Assembly: GCA_963722575.1 (NCBI GenBank)
Contig: CAVRNR010000006.1
Span: forward strand, 620,001-684,000
Reading direction: 5' to 3'
DNA from: Fen-178 sp963722575
GTDB taxonomy: Bacteria; Acidobacteriota; Terriglobia; Bryobacterales; Bryobacteraceae
DNA: 64,000 nucleotides
Below the pieces are notes generated by a model. That model was not told the DNA's origin, did no database searches, and was given only the letters and a program-made list of their open reading frames with translations. This document shows, piece after piece, positions 1 to 9,151 of this stretch; the stretch's first letter is position 1; each line of letters begins with the position of its first letter. The translations under genes were made by a program, and so were the position numbers.

Positions 1-2238
1 CTCGATGGTCACCGTGGCGGAGTCGCCGGCGCTGGCCGTGCCGTCCACCGAAACCACGCCAACGGCGGCATTGGAGCCATGGTAAACCAATCCCACCGTG
101 GCGGAAGGAAGCACAGGATCCGGCGTGCCCGACTGCGAGTAAATGCCGGGATTCTGCGGCACGATGGTGACCGCCACCGGCGTCGTCACCACCACGCTGC
201 CATCGCCCTGGACCGATCGCACAAAGGCATTCACGCTGGTGGTATCGCTCACTTCCCAGGGAACCTGCGCCGTGATCTGGGTGGGCGAAACCGAGAACAG
301 CGGCGCCTGAATGCCATTGAAATACACCTCGGTGCCCGCCAGGTCGTTGGGCAACTGGTTCTGAGCCGGGTCCGCCGACGCGCTCCCCGCGGAAAGGTTG
401 GTGCCCGTGATCGATACCACCGTGCCCGCCGCCACACTGGCCGCGTCGCCGCCGCCGGTCAGGTTCGAGCTCGCCGTCGCCACAGCTACGTCCGCGGTGG
501 CGTTGGCCGAAGAAGGCGCGGCCGAGGCGAAATAGGTGATATTGTTCCCGTTCGGTCCCGACGTCCGGGCGGTCAAAAGTATCTCCCCGTCGGGGGTATC
601 CGCGGTGACCAGCACGTTGGGATCGCCCGCGCCGTTGTTGGAACTGTTGATAGCGGCAACCAGGCCGGCAATCACGTCGTTGACCACCACACCGCTAGTC
701 GTGTCGGTGAACGAGTCGGTCGACTTCACCGTGTACGTGTAATTTACGCCGCCTATGGTGGTCGGGTTGCCCGCCGAGTCGGTGCTGGCGGTGCCGCCGA
801 TGTTGATGGTGACCACGTCGCCCGCCTGGATGGTCCCGCTGATGGTTATGCTTCCGCTGGCAAAAATAGCCAGGCTGGCGGCGTTGACCACACCCTGGTA
901 GGGAATCGTGTTCGCGCCCATGGAATAGACCGTGATGCGGTCGTTGTAGGTGTCGCCGACGTACAGGTTGGTCCCGTCCCAAGCCATCGACATGGGGGTC
1001 TGAAGCGAATCCGCGGAGTCCGGCGCCTGGGTCACCGTGCCGCCAAGGTGGCCAATGACGTAGTCGGCCGGCTGGGCGTTCTGGGTGGGAATGTGGTTGA
1101 ACACCATCAGGCGGTCGTTGCCGCCATCGGCGACGAACAACCGATTGTCGACGGCCAGCGTGAAGCGCGGGAAGCTCACCGTATAGTTGCAGAATTCGGG
1201 GTAGGTCGGGTTGCCGTAGCCGTCAATGCCGTTGGAGACGGTACACAACACGGGTGTCTCTTTGTCGGTGGTGTCGCTGGTGGAGGTGGCGGCCGTCCCG
1301 CTGTACGAGTTATTGGCCACCGAGCTGACCATGTCCGGCTGGCCGATCTCCACGTCCGCGGGCGCGGCGTTGGTGGTGGGGATGCTATTCCAGATGAGGA
1401 CGCGGTTGTAGCCCAGGTCGGTCACGAACAGATGGGTGCCGTCCGAGGAGACCGCCACCGGGTTGAGCAGGTTGCCGGCCGTCGCGGAGGTGGTCTGCGC
1501 GGCCAGGTTCGGCTGGATGGCGGTGGTGAAATTCGGCTCTCCCAGAACCACGTCGGCCGCCGCTCCGTTGGAGGTGGGAATCTGGTTGTAGATCAGGATG
1601 CGGTTGTTCTGCGTGTCCGCCACGTACAGCTTTCCATTCTGAATCCACACGCCCTGCGGCCCGCGCATGGATTTCGCGGTGGGAGTGTTTCCCGACGGCA
1701 GGCCCGAGCTGACGAAATCGGGCTGCCCCACCACCACATCGGCGGGCGCGTTATTGGTGGTCGGGATCCGGTTCCAGATCAGGACGCGGTTATGGTTGGT
1801 ATCGGCCACCACCAGGTGGACGCCGTCGGAAGCCACGGCCGTGGGCTCACGCAGGTTGTTCTGCGAGGGGGTGAAGTTTTCGGTGGTCGTGGTGAAATCC
1901 GGCTGCCCCAGCACCACCGTGGCCTGGCCCAGGCAGACCGGGCACTTGCGATCGAACGGCAGTTTGGCGGTGGGGTTGGGCAGTTGGCTGGAGAGGCTCC
2001 CAAAAAGGAGAACGCGGTTGTTCGAGGGGGCGGAGCCTATCTGGTTGGCGTCCGCCACGAACAGCGTATCGGCGGCATACGCCAGGCCGCTGATTCCGCC
2101 GACAATGGTGTCGCTCGAATTCGTGTCCTGGCTGGTGAACGTGGTCTGCCCGATCACCAGCCTCGCGGCTTGCCCATTCGTGAAGTCGGCGGCGCTCATG
2201 GCCGCCGCGCAAAGGATAATTACCGAGATGCACTTCAT
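1..2238 (-). CDS. Exported NHL-repeat protein with TIGR03437-type domain (3' end outside window)
   Basis: The reading frame is open from an ATG at 2238 to the window edge (746 codons, no stop). It starts with a signal peptide (MKCISVIILCAAAMSAADF). About residues 20-445 hold NHL-like beta-propeller units with recurring motifs such as LYVADTQNNRILIYNQIPT and VVVGQPDF. The segment GVVNAAS near residue 450 and VVSITGTNLS near 606, followed by VYFNGIQAPLFSVSPTQIT, match the start and core of the TIGR03437 domain common in Solibacter proteins. Roughly 150 residues are inserted between those two parts. The last visible residues (GTASAGDSATVTIE) resemble the start of that insert (GTIQAGDVVTINIGG), so a second copy may begin at the edge. 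Exact function is unknown; a secreted or surface propeller is inferred. Confidence 0.85.
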   Translation of the reverse strand, partial: MKCISVIILCAAAMSAADFTNGQAARLVIGQTTFTSQDTNSSDTIVGGISGLAYAADTLFVADANQIGSAPSNNRVLLFGSLSSQLPNPTAKLPFDRKCPVCLGQATVVLGQPDFTTTTENFTPSQNNLREPTAVASDGVHLVVADTNHNRVLIWNRIPTTNNAPADVVVGQPDFVSSGLPSGNTPTAKSMRGPQGVWIQNGKLYVADTQNNRILIYNQIPTSNGAAADVVLGEPNFTTAIQPNLAAQTTSATAGNLLNPVAVSSDGTHLFVTDLGYNRVLIWNSIPTTNAAPADVEIGQPDMVSSVANNSYSGTAATSTSDTTDKETPVLCTVSNGIDGYGNPTYPEFCNYTVSFPRFTLAVDNRLFVADGGNDRLMVFNHIPTQNAQPADYVIGHLGGTVTQAPDSADSLQTPMSMAWDGTNLYVGDTYNDRITVYSMGANTIPYQGVVNAASLAIFASGSITISGTIQAGDVVTINIGGTASTDSAGNPTTIGGVNYTYTVKSTDSFTDTTSGVVVNDVIAGLVAAINSSNNGAGDPNVLVTADTPDGEILLTARTSGPNGNNITYFASAAPSSANATADVAVATASSNLTGGGDAASVAAGTVVSITGTNLSAGSASADPAQNQLPNDLAGTEVYFNGIQAPLFSVSPTQITAQVPWEVSDTTSVNAFVRSVQGDGSVVVTTPVAVTIVPQNPGIYSQSGTPDPVLPSATVGLVYHGSNAAVGVVSVDGTASAGDSATVTIE

Positions 2239-2282
2239 GCGCAATGTCAATGGATGTGTAATGCTGCGGACTGCAACTATCG

Positions 2283-2288
2283 ATTATA
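2283..2288 (-). promoter_or_regulatory. Possible -10 element of the NHL-protein gene
   Basis: TATAAT on the minus strand lies 45-50 bases upstream of the ATG at 2238. I see no convincing -35 hexamer 16-18 bases further upstream, so this is a weak call. Confidence 0.3.
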
Positions 2289-2506
2289 GCAAGCGCCGCC
2301 GCCGCCGTTTTCCTTTTCGCCAGTGATGCCGGGCCGCCACACCCCGTGAGTAATTCGCACGCTGCCACCCGGGAAGACCCAGGTATCGCCGGCACATCCG
2401 GGGATCACGCGGGTCACGGGTGGGAGTGCTGCACGGCCAGGGCCAACCGCGGCGCCGGCGTGGCGCAGGCACTCCGTTCGGCCGCCGAGCGTCGAGCGCG
2501 GAGACG

Positions 2507-2554
2507 GGCAAGCTAAAGCATGCCCCACCAAGGTGGGGCATGCTTTAGCTTGCC
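2507..2554. repeat. 48-bp perfect palindrome, family A copy 1
   Basis: Arms of 23 bp begin GGCAAGCTAAAGCATG and meet at CCACC-AA-GGTGG. The same 48-bp palindrome recurs at 52771 and 57611. This copy lies in the 380-base gene-free stretch 2239-2618, beyond the 3' end of the leftward MFS gene, where it could fold as a terminator-like hairpin although no T-run follows. Elsewhere in 2239-2618 I see no supportable gene. Confidence 0.85.
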
Positions 2555-2618
2555 TGCGTCCGCTGGGGATCAAGTCTGGTTCCACCGCCGACGCACGAGT
2601 GCGTGCGCCACGTGGGCG

Positions 2619-3881
2619 CTAATCCAGCGGGGTCACCGGGTCCAGGAACCGCCAGCATACGATGCCCATCAGGTAAACCGCGGCCGAGACGTAAAACGTG
2701 AGGTTCCAATTGTTGCCGCTCCACCGCAGGATGTAGCCGATGGCCAGCGGAGATATGGCGCCGCCCATGTTCCCCCACATGTTCATTGCGCCGGCGAGCG
2801 AGCCCGCGTACTTGCCGCCGATGTCCATGACCGCGGCCCACGCTCCAGGCATCACCAAATCGTTGGAGAAGCTGGCCATGCCGACCGACAGCATGGCCAG
2901 CAGCGGGTTGTGAACCGTGGTGGAGAAAGCCAGGAATCCGCTGGCGCCGGCAAAACCGAGGTACGCCATGATGCGCCGCGCCTTCGCCAGGCCGCCCGTT
3001 CTCCGCAGCAGCCATGCCCCCGCCACCACACCGGCCGGGTTGCCCAGCCCCCCGAAAAGCAGGGGGAGCACGCTGAGCAAGGCGGTGGACGTGATTTCCA
3101 TGTGCCGGGCCTGTCTCAAATAGGTGGGCAGCCACGTGATGTAGAAATACCAGCCGTAGGAGAGGCAGAAATACTGCCAGCAGATCATCCACACCTGCCG
3201 CGAGCGCAGAAACCCGCGCCAGGGCACGTCGCCATGGCCGGAGGCCAGCTTGGAGCTTTCCCGCAGCAGGTCGCGCTCGGCGGGGTTGAGCTTGGGGTTC
3301 TGCAACGGGTCGTTGACGTACCAAACATAAAACACGATGGCCCAGGCCAGTCCGAGACAGCCGAAAACTTCGAACGCGTGGCGCCATCCCACCAGCCGCA
3401 TGACCAGCGCCACCAGCGGCGGGGTGAATGCGCCGCCCCACCGCGCGCTGAGCCACATGATGCCCTGGGCGCGCACTCTCTCTCTTTCGGGCAGCCAGGT
3501 GGTGAAGGTTTTGGTCAAATTCGGAAAGCAGCCCGCCTCGCCCATGCCGAACAGGGCACGCGTGGCGGTGAGCGAAACGAAGCTCCAGGCCCATCCCGTC
3601 GCGGCGGTGAAGAAGGACCACCACAGCACGATGCGGATCAGGACCTTGCGCGGCCCCATCCAGTCGCCCAGGTAGCCGCCGGGGATCTCGAACAGCGCAT
3701 AACACCATCCGAACGCCCAGAAGGCCCATCCCATTTGCACGCTGGTGAGCCCGAGATCTTTCTGAATGGAAGGCGCGGCAAACGAGATAGAGACGCGGTC
3801 GACGTAGGTAATCACCGCCAGCGCCACGGCGAAGACGATCACCCAGTGGCGAACTCGCGTTGGTCTTGCGATACCGGCCAC
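2619..3881 (-). CDS. MFS transporter, ACS-type (hexuronate/sugar-acid carrier)
   Basis: This is a 420-residue inner-membrane carrier with about 12 hydrophobic segments. The N-terminal part (ITYVDRVSISFAAPSIQKDL) and the loop GGYLGDWMGPRKVL are typical of the anion:cation symporter family, which takes up hexuronates, glucarate or similar organic anions by proton symport. The start is a GTG at 3881, one base after the stop of the upstream permease gene, so the two leftward genes are probably co-transcribed. The substrate cannot be told from sequence; a sugar acid is inferred from the family and from other sugar-acid genes in the window. Confidence 0.88.
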   Translation of the reverse strand: MAGIARPTRVRHWVIVFAVALAVITYVDRVSISFAAPSIQKDLGLTSVQMGWAFWAFGWCYALFEIPGGYLGDWMGPRKVLIRIVLWWSFFTAATGWAWSFVSLTATRALFGMGEAGCFPNLTKTFTTWLPERERVRAQGIMWLSARWGGAFTPPLVALVMRLVGWRHAFEVFGCLGLAWAIVFYVWYVNDPLQNPKLNPAERDLLRESSKLASGHGDVPWRGFLRSRQVWMICWQYFCLSYGWYFYITWLPTYLRQARHMEITSTALLSVLPLLFGGLGNPAGVVAGAWLLRRTGGLAKARRIMAYLGFAGASGFLAFSTTVHNPLLAMLSVGMASFSNDLVMPGAWAAVMDIGGKYAGSLAGAMNMWGNMGGAISPLAIGYILRWSGNNWNLTFYVSAAVYLMGIVCWRFLDPVTPLD

Positions 3882-3882
3882 G

Positions 3883-5274
3883 TCACGCCCGCCGTGCGCG
3901 AAGCCCGAAATGGTACACCAGCGCGCCCGCGCCCACGGTGGCCAGGGCGGTCAGCGAGGCCGCCGGCTGCCAGATGACGCCATAGACCATCATGCACACC
4001 CCCACCAGGATATAGGAGGCCGGAATCAGCGGCCAGGCAAACTGGAGCGCGCGCAGCCGCTGCCACTCCGGGCGCCCGCGCCGGAACACGAACACCGATG
4101 CCACCGACAACACCGTGAACAGCGTCAGGCTGAATCCGATGTAATACACCAGTTGGGGAAACGGCGTGAGCGTCATCAGCATGGCGCACAGGCCCTGGCT
4201 CAGGATCGCATTGACCGGCGTGTGCCAGCGCGCGTCCACCGACGCCGCCGCGCGGAAGAAGGCCTTGTTCTTGGCCATCGCGTAGTACACTCGCGGGCCG
4301 ATGGTCACCATGGCGTTTACCGTGGAGACGATCGAAATCGCCATCAACGCGGAAAAGGTGCCCGCTATTCTGGTCCCGAACAGGTTCGAGGCGGAGAGCG
4401 AGCCGATGGCCATCACGCCTTTCATGTCCTCCAGCCGGGTGGCGTAAATGTAGATCATGTTCAGCCCCAGGTAAAGCACAGCCACGATGGCAGTCCCGGC
4501 GGCCAGCGCCGCGGGCAGCGTGCGCTCCGGCCGGCGCACCTCCTCCGCCACGTAGGTGGCGGCGTTCCATCCGCTGTAACCAAACATCACCCACAGCAGG
4601 CTCACGATGAACTGCGCCGGCAAGCTCACCGTGGAGGTGCGCACGGCGTGCTCGGAAAAGTGGCTCCAGCTCCCGCTGCCGGCGGCGAAGCCCAGCAGCA
4701 CAAAAGCCGCGATCACAATCAGCTTGGTGGATGTGAGCACGTTCTGCACGATGGCGGCGCGGCCCACGCCGAAGCAGTTCAGAATGGTGAACGCGGCGAT
4801 CAACCCGCAGGCGGCCAGTTGGCCTCCGCCCAGACGCAGCGAAAACGCGCCCGAGCCAACCACCAGCGTCGCGTTGGCCTGTCTCAGGCTGGGGAAAAAG
4901 TATCCCAGGTAGTCGGAGAACGCCAGTGCCGCGGCGGCAATCGGCGCCGAAAAGCCCGCGAAGAAGGAGACCCAACCGGTCATAAAGCCCCACTCCGGAC
5001 CATAGGCGTGGGTCAGGTAGACGTACTCTCCGCCGGAGCTGGGGAAATTAATGCCCAGCTCGGAATAGCTGAGCGCGCCCGCAAAGGCGAACAGGGCGCC
5101 GACGCCCCAGCAGGCCAGAATCATGCTGGCGCTGCCCAGTTGGCCCGCCATGAGACCAGGGGTGGCGAAGATGCCCGTCCCCACCATGTTGGAGATCACC
5201 AGCGCGGTGGCGCTGAAGAAGCCGAGCTGCCGAAGCAGGCCGGGCTTGAGGCCCTGCGTTTTCAGGTTGGCCAT
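3883..5274 (-). CDS. APC-superfamily amino-acid permease
   Basis: A 463-residue polytopic membrane protein with about 12 transmembrane segments. The first helix region (LGFFSATALVISNMVGTGIF) carries the G-[TS]-G-I-F motif of the amino acid-polyamine-organocation superfamily, where the unwound first helix binds the substrate backbone. PSSGGEYVYLTHAYGPEWGF is also typical. It is the first gene of a two-gene leftward unit with the MFS carrier. Substrate unknown; an amino acid or amine taken up across the inner membrane is inferred. Confidence 0.88.
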   Translation of the reverse strand: MANLKTQGLKPGLLRQLGFFSATALVISNMVGTGIFATPGLMAGQLGSASMILACWGVGALFAFAGALSYSELGINFPSSGGEYVYLTHAYGPEWGFMTGWVSFFAGFSAPIAAAALAFSDYLGYFFPSLRQANATLVVGSGAFSLRLGGGQLAACGLIAAFTILNCFGVGRAAIVQNVLTSTKLIVIAAFVLLGFAAGSGSWSHFSEHAVRTSTVSLPAQFIVSLLWVMFGYSGWNAATYVAEEVRRPERTLPAALAAGTAIVAVLYLGLNMIYIYATRLEDMKGVMAIGSLSASNLFGTRIAGTFSALMAISIVSTVNAMVTIGPRVYYAMAKNKAFFRAAASVDARWHTPVNAILSQGLCAMLMTLTPFPQLVYYIGFSLTLFTVLSVASVFVFRRGRPEWQRLRALQFAWPLIPASYILVGVCMMVYGVIWQPAASLTALATVGAGALVYHFGLRARRA

Positions 5275-5438
5275 TCGGGACCTAGAGCCTTATTATGCCA
5301 CTGGTCCCGGACAGAACTGTAGCGCCGGGCGCGCGCGGGATCATTGCGCCAGGCGCAAGATCGACGCGGCCACGGCCTGGAATGCCGGTGCCAGTCCGGC
5401 GGCGCCGGCGGCAGGCCGGGACCGCCCCACCAGGCCGG

Positions 5439-7262
5439 CTACATCGATAGTCGCAGAATCTCCGAGAGAAGAGTTTCAAACGCCGGAGTAACGTCATCCA
5501 CGGTCTGAACCTGTAAGTACATTCCCGATGGAATACTGGAATTATACACGGTATTAACTGCGTTGGCCCCCCCCGGCCCACACGGCATGCCTGGGGCGCA
5601 GTTCGCCATGCGCTCCAGCAGCACCGTGTCTACGCCTCCGGGGCCCGAGACGCTGCCTGCGTAACCCATGGTGTAAATGATCGGTGTGAGAGTAGTATCG
5701 CCATGAATTTGCCTGGCTGCCATATCCGCGGCATTCCAGGAGGCCAGTCCAACCTGGCAGGCGTTGCCGGACGCCGCTAGTCCCCCGGAGAGGGTCCCAG
5801 TGAGCTTCAGGGGGACTCCGCCCGTGCCCCCCGCGCCTTTTTCGCAGTTAGCGGTCGTGGTAGTCCAGATCATGGACTGTTTGTAGTCGCTCTGCGTGTA
5901 GGGCGCAACGCTCGACCCTTGGGTCGAATTTCCATAGTAGTCCACACTGGGTATGTTGATAACGTTTGCAACCGAGGTTCCGGTTCCCCAATTGCAACCG
6001 CTCGCGCCAGAGGTGTTCAGGAGGATTTCGTTACCACCGCTCGTGCCGGGGGAAGCCAGCTCCGCCCACGAGGTCACGGACATTCCACTGGTACTGGTTT
6101 GCGCCCGTTCGCGGATTCCATTGGTGGCGTTGCTGTTATAGGCATAGCTGCCCCACTGCGCCATCCAGCCCAGCATCGAGTGGGCCGCAACTGCGTTTGG
6201 ATAGACTCCGTTGGTTCCATCGTTGGTGTAAGTGCACCCACTTCCGGATTTGAGGGAGCCGGTGGAACTGTTGTTGAAGTCGGCTGTAATACCGTTGGGC
6301 GCGCCATCCGTCCATAGCACGATGATATTGAGGGCTCCGGGTTCATTTGCCGCCTGCAACTCCTTCCAGGCCAGCATCAGCCCTTCGGCCGTGCCAGTGT
6401 TGCTGCCCGACACCATATTGGAGATGGTAGTGAGCATGTTGGGAGTTTCCGTCGAGCCCTTGAAGTTGACATCCGGGCCGGTCGCGCCGGTCGGGGGATT
6501 AGTGCCCCAATCCGCCGGCGGATATGCGACGAAGGCGCTTCCCGAAATCAGCACCAGACCAAGCTTGTCGCGACCCGCCGCGAATTGGTTGACGAAGTAT
6601 GTTGCGCCAGCCTGTACGGCTGACAACTCGGCCCCCATGGAGCCGGACCGGTCGAGCACCAGAACCATCACCACATCTCTGCGGGCAGCCGTGGCTGTGG
6701 ATGTTACCGTTCCGCTGGAGAAGCCAAGTATCCGCATGAATATCAGAGGAACTTGCACGCTGGCTGCGATCGACACAGTTCGCTGCTTGTTCGTGTCGTC
6801 CTGGTAGATCACAACACAAGTGCCGGAGCTGGTATATGTGATTTGCGTTCCCGCGCCGGTCGGCTGTCCCGCGGTGGTCGAGGTCGACCCCACACAATTG
6901 CTGTCGTTTAGATTGTATGCTCCCCAGTAACCGCCGCTTCCGGCTGTAGCGCCAGTGATGAAATTGGCTCTGATGAATTCGTCCGCCGCCAAAGTTGCCG
7001 CCGACGTTTGCGCGGCGAGAGTCAGCCCGGCGCTCAGGGATTCGGCGGCGGCCAGGGCGGCTCCGTCCACGGCCGCTTGCAGCTTCGCCTTAACGCTGTA
7101 CAACATCGTCGCATCGATGCCGAGTCCTACCAATGGAATCAACAGGGCCGGCATGATCATGGTAAACATGATCATAACGCTGCCGGCCTTCCGCCTCCGC
7201 CTCGGCGGATCGGAGGCCGGGCGCGGTCTGGTATCGGGAGGATTAGAATACCGCATATGCAT
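5439..7262 (-). CDS. TadG-like pilus-assembly protein with VWA domain
   Basis: I chose the ATG at 7262 (MHMRYSNPPDTRP) because GGGAAG lies six bases upstream; this gives 607 residues and a 20-base overlap with the preceding gene. An in-frame start at 7358 would add 32 residues that look like read-through. A basic stretch (PPRRRRKAGS) is followed by a single hydrophobic helix (VMIMFTMIMPALLIPLVGLG), the TadE/G-like N-terminal anchor. A VWA domain follows with an intact MIDAS start (VLVLDRSGSMG). The rest is Ser/Thr/Asn/Gly-rich, as expected for a secreted or surface part. It is the last gene of a four-gene leftward minor-pilin cluster. A role in a Tad/Flp-type pilus, possibly as adhesin tip, is inferred; no Tad ATPase or secretin is present here. 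Confidence 0.82.
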   Translation of the reverse strand: MHMRYSNPPDTRPRPASDPPRRRRKAGSVMIMFTMIMPALLIPLVGLGIDATMLYSVKAKLQAAVDGAALAAAESLSAGLTLAAQTSAATLAADEFIRANFITGATAGSGGYWGAYNLNDSNCVGSTSTTAGQPTGAGTQITYTSSGTCVVIYQDDTNKQRTVSIAASVQVPLIFMRILGFSSGTVTSTATAARRDVVMVLVLDRSGSMGAELSAVQAGATYFVNQFAAGRDKLGLVLISGSAFVAYPPADWGTNPPTGATGPDVNFKGSTETPNMLTTISNMVSGSNTGTAEGLMLAWKELQAANEPGALNIIVLWTDGAPNGITADFNNSSTGSLKSGSGCTYTNDGTNGVYPNAVAAHSMLGWMAQWGSYAYNSNATNGIRERAQTSTSGMSVTSWAELASPGTSGGNEILLNTSGASGCNWGTGTSVANVINIPSVDYYGNSTQGSSVAPYTQSDYKQSMIWTTTTANCEKGAGGTGGVPLKLTGTLSGGLAASGNACQVGLASWNAADMAARQIHGDTTLTPIIYTMGYAGSVSGPGGVDTVLLERMANCAPGMPCGPGGANAVNTVYNSSIPSGMYLQVQTVDDVTPAFETLLSEILRLSM

Positions 7263-7908
7263 AGTTGCTTCCCTGTGTGTATCCCGCTTGCACCGCGCCC
7301 GCAAACATAACCTCCACCACATATACCGGTTGGCCGGATTGGTAACCGTCCGTGCCATTCTCCTGCGGCGCCGGCAGCAGGTTGAAGGTGGACACGTCCT
7401 TGGAGTCGGTTACGTAAGTGGTTAGGGCAATGTTGAAATTAGAGTCCATATCCCCGGCGGGCGCCGTGCCGAAATTGCTGGTTTGCAGGTTTGTATTGCC
7501 CTGCGTGTATTGTTGCGTGAATACATATTTCCCGTAGTTCGTGCATTTCGCAGTGTGCGACAGCGGAGATATACTGCCGTAGGTGGAGCCGGCCGAAGCG
7601 CAGACGCTGTTTCCCACGTAGGTAAGGGTCGAAAAGATGACAACTCCAGTTCCCGAAGCGGTGAGTGCGCCGAGCTGCTGGGTTATGTTGGTGAGAATCG
7701 CGCTCGAGGTAGAACCGCCAGCGCTTGAGAAATTGACCCCGCGGCTGTACATGCTCGCCAAATCTCGCGCCATTTGCGTGACCTGTTGTCCCCGAACCAT
7801 GGTGGACCCAATCCACATCGTGCCGAGTATCAGCGGAATAATGACCGGAAGCAGCAGAGAGAATTCCACCATGGCTCCGCCCCGATTTAATGGTTTTCGA
7901 GTGCGCAT
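7243..7908 (-). CDS. TadE-like pilin-type protein
   Basis: A 221-residue protein with a short basic leader (MRTRKPLNRGG) and the TadE-type helix AMVEFSLLLPVIIPLILGTM. The Glu of MVEF is the conserved +5-like glutamate of type IV pilin-like proteins. Beyond the helix the protein is polar and Ser/Thr/Gly-rich, with Cys residues in SVCAS and AKCTN that may form a disulfide. It sits 11 bases after the preceding TadE-like gene and overlaps the VWA gene downstream. A minor pseudopilin of a Tad/Flp system is inferred. Confidence 0.8.
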   Translation of the reverse strand: MRTRKPLNRGGAMVEFSLLLPVIIPLILGTMWIGSTMVRGQQVTQMARDLASMYSRGVNFSSAGGSTSSAILTNITQQLGALTASGTGVVIFSTLTYVGNSVCASAGSTYGSISPLSHTAKCTNYGKYVFTQQYTQGNTNLQTSNFGTAPAGDMDSNFNIALTTYVTDSKDVSTFNLLPAPQENGTDGYQSGQPVYVVEVMFAGAVQAGYTQGSNYAYAVF

Positions 7909-7919
7909 CGTGTTTCCCC

Positions 7920-8480
7920 CTACTGCGGCGGTATCACGTAACCTCCAGCGGATATCGGAGGCGCTTCCATTCGGTCCCAGGATGTGGCTGTCATCACGAT
8001 CTTATTGAGCGAGCTCAGCCCCGGCATCGCGACGGTGGGCACGAAATTGTTCGGCGAGATGGATTGCACGGAAACCTCGACCAGCGGGAGCTGCCCATTC
8101 ACCTGCATCCCGTTGCCGCCAACCACACCGTCTTCATTCGTCAGCGAGCCGTCCGCATTGACAAGATACCAATCCACATAGATATTGTTCCAGCCGTTGA
8201 CGCCGGTCGCGGCGCCGGCGGTGGCCCTCAGCGCTCCGAAGGCGTTGCCCTGAACCACCGACTGTATGGAGGCTCTCTGTCCCATACCACTTATTGTCTG
8301 GCTGGTGACGGCATAGCGCACACCCTGCGCGACCGCGTACTGCAACGTGGCCCGCGAGTACACCGCCCATGCGATGTTCAGGATGAGGAACAGGAACCCC
8401 AACACCGGGAGGAACGCCAGCGTGAACTCCAGTATCTCCGACCCCCGCTGCCTCCGCTGGCGCAAACGAGACCTGTTCAT
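7920..8480 (-). CDS. TadE-like pilin-type protein
   Basis: The start chosen is the ATG at 8480 (MNRSRLRQRRQRGSE), preceded by GGAG at seven bases, giving 186 residues. An upstream in-frame start at 8627 would add 49 residues without pilin character. The leader RQRRQRGSE is followed by a hydrophobic helix (ILEFTLAFLPVLGFLFLILN) with the conserved EF of TadE family members. The remainder is a small polar domain. It is the second gene of the leftward cluster and lies 11 bases before the next TadE-like gene. Confidence 0.78.
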   Translation of the reverse strand: MNRSRLRQRRQRGSEILEFTLAFLPVLGFLFLILNIAWAVYSRATLQYAVAQGVRYAVTSQTISGMGQRASIQSVVQGNAFGALRATAGAATGVNGWNNIYVDWYLVNADGSLTNEDGVVGGNGMQVNGQLPLVEVSVQSISPNNFVPTVAMPGLSSLNKIVMTATSWDRMEAPPISAGGYVIPPQ

Positions 8481-8640
8481 TTCACGGCTCCGCTGGGTGG
8501 CCCCCCCGGCAACGGCGAGCAATGCCTCCTTGAGATTGGCAGCCGTCTCGAGTTCTTGACAGGAATCGGCTGCCGCGCCGGCTCCGGCCGCGTGCGCTTG
8601 CGTACGGATGGTTAAGAGATCGGACACTTTTCAACCCCCG

Positions 8641-9024
8641 CTAGCTCATATCCCGATTGTTGTCCGCCGCGGTTTTCCAGTTGAAGATTGGCGGCGGCAA
8701 TGGGACCAGGGAACAACTCCGCACCGAGACTCGCATGATATTCCCCGATTGGTCCCCGGTGGAGCTGGTGGAAACATGGGTAGCCGGGCTGGTGGAACCC
8801 GTCGCCGGACCGGAGGTGCCGGTCCCGCTGCGTACGCCGATGCGGACGGCGCGCTGCAACGTGGCCTTCGCGAAAACGGCCCACGAAGTATCCAGAAGTA
8901 CCGTAATCATCGCCAGCACAGGCAGCAGCACCAGCGTGAATGCCAGCGGCTCCGCCCCCCTCGAGCGAAAGGCGCGGGGCCGGCGTACGCTCTTCTGTCC
9001 GGTCCCAGGCTCAAACTGCGTCAT
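8641..9024 (-). CDS. TadE-like pilin-type protein
   Basis: I place the start at the ATG at 9024 (MTQFEPGTGQ) because GGAGG stands eight bases upstream; the frame also has a start at 9054. The 127-residue product has a basic stretch (RRPRAFRSRGAEP), then a helix (LAFTLVLLPVLAMITVLLDT) and the segment SWAVFAKATLQRAVRIGVR, which parallels the downstream TadE-like protein (AWAVYSRATLQYAVAQGVR). These parallels suggest paralogues from duplication. It is probably the first gene of the cluster. Confidence 0.75.
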   Translation of the reverse strand: MTQFEPGTGQKSVRRPRAFRSRGAEPLAFTLVLLPVLAMITVLLDTSWAVFAKATLQRAVRIGVRSGTGTSGPATGSTSPATHVSTSSTGDQSGNIMRVSVRSCSLVPLPPPIFNWKTAADNNRDMS

Positions 9025-9139
9025 GGCACAGGCCTCCAACCTCTTACCCCGCACTCGCCAGCAGAATCATGGCGCCCGTGGAGAAGCCCCGCTAGCGAGG
9101 GGTCTCTCCTCATCTGTGGATAACAAGGCCGACAGCCCT

Positions 9140-9151
9140 GTAACAAGTTAC
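9140..9151. promoter_or_regulatory. Palindrome GTAAC-AA-GTTAC upstream of the pilin cluster
   Basis: A perfect 5+2+5 inverted repeat lies about 115 bases upstream of the first TadE-like start, followed by GGTTAACT, in an otherwise empty stretch (9025-9252). It could be an operator; no regulator gene is nearby. Confidence 0.25.

Noticed and set aside
79..2289. Long rightward reading frame (736 codons) opposite the first gene
   Set aside because: It is Arg/His/Gly-rich with no family features and lies antisense to an NHL/TIGR03437 gene whose frame makes sense throughout; it is a shadow of high-GC coding DNA. The long frames opposite 2.6-5.3, 11.2-13.2, 17.5-19.2 and 20.2-22.6 kb were rejected for the same reason.
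2277..2585. Leftward 102-codon frame in the gap after the first gene
   Set aside because: Part of it reads the 48-bp palindrome and the rest matches nothing I recognise; no ribosome site was seen.
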